This document shows, one piece after another, positions 5,123 to 5,182 of a DNA stretch of 5,182 nucleotides (position 1 is its first letter; each line of letters opens with the position of its first letter). The position numbers and the translations under genes are program-made. The notes under the pieces are model-generated. The model was not told the origin of the DNA and did not search any database. It saw only the letters and a program-made list of their open reading frames with translations. Source of the stretch: Methanosarcinales archaeon (GTDB lineage Archaea > Halobacteriota > Methanosarcinia > Methanosarcinales > Methanogasteraceae); the NCBI GenBank assembly GCA_012961645.1, contig DTYY01000017.1, forward strand, positions 1 to 5,182, in the 5' to 3' direction.

Positions 5123-5182
5123 AGCCCGCAACACCACAAGACATAGTAAGTATGTGCGATCCATGATGTATCGGGTAATGGC
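5112..5182 (+). CDS. Possible downstream gene, N-terminus only, function unknown
   Basis: A frame opening at ATG 5112 overlaps the last 11 bases of the prenyltransferase gene and stays open for 23 codons plus two bases to the window edge. It begins MGVEARNTTRHSKYVRSMM, a basic stretch with no recognised motif. Such an overlap would suggest translational coupling. No good ribosome-binding site is seen; GTG at 5154 or ATG at 5163 or 5166 are other in-frame starts. Too little is visible to name it, and it could be chance. Confidence 0.35.
   Translation, partial: MGVEARNTTRHSKYVRSMMYRVM

Overview
The window most likely comes from an anaerobic archaeon related to the methanogens or methane- and alkane-oxidising groups (Halobacteriota, for example Methanosarcina or ANME relatives). 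The case rests on a cis-prenyltransferase with an archaeal-type N-terminal extension, a near-leaderless-looking start on that gene, a GGAGG-type Shine-Dalgarno on the large gene, and a transposase remnant whose motifs recall insertion sequences (IS) of methanogens. The exact lineage is an inference from protein character only.

Layout. On the minus strand a very large gene (3755 to 336) encodes one 1139-residue polypeptide. Its first ~720 residues are a complete cytoplasmic molybdopterin (Mo/W-bisMGD) oxidoreductase with an N-terminal [4Fe-4S] motif. Its last ~385 residues are a complete NifS/IscS cysteine desulfurase. Thirty bases downstream, on the same strand and in the same frame, begins a truncated EgtD-type histidine N-methyltransferase (305 to the window edge). 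The two are probably co-transcribed. On the plus strand, diverging from this pair, lies a cis-prenyltransferase-family gene (4448-5122). It keeps the C-terminal dimer and RxG parts but has lost the catalytic aspartate motif, so it resembles the Nus1/NgBR-type accessory subunit. A further plus-strand reading frame overlaps its end and runs out of the window.

The 692-base divergent intergenic region is mostly a decayed insertion sequence (about 3834-4415). It is bounded by imperfect terminal inverted repeats sharing TTTGTGCGAA and holds pieces of a DDE transposase in two frames with several stops. Its right end sits 32 bases before the prenyltransferase start and its left end 78 bases before the oxidoreductase start, so it may contribute to both promoters.

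Working together. The main novelty is the covalent union of a Mo/W oxidoreductase with a sulfur-mobilising enzyme, followed by a hercynine-forming methyltransferase. Three readings are offered: self-sulfuration of the Mo/W cofactor, reductive release of cysteine sulfur, or an oxygen-independent thiohistidine (ergothioneine-like) route. None can be proved from the window. The prenyltransferase on the other strand belongs to lipid-carrier synthesis and has no evident link to the sulfur genes.
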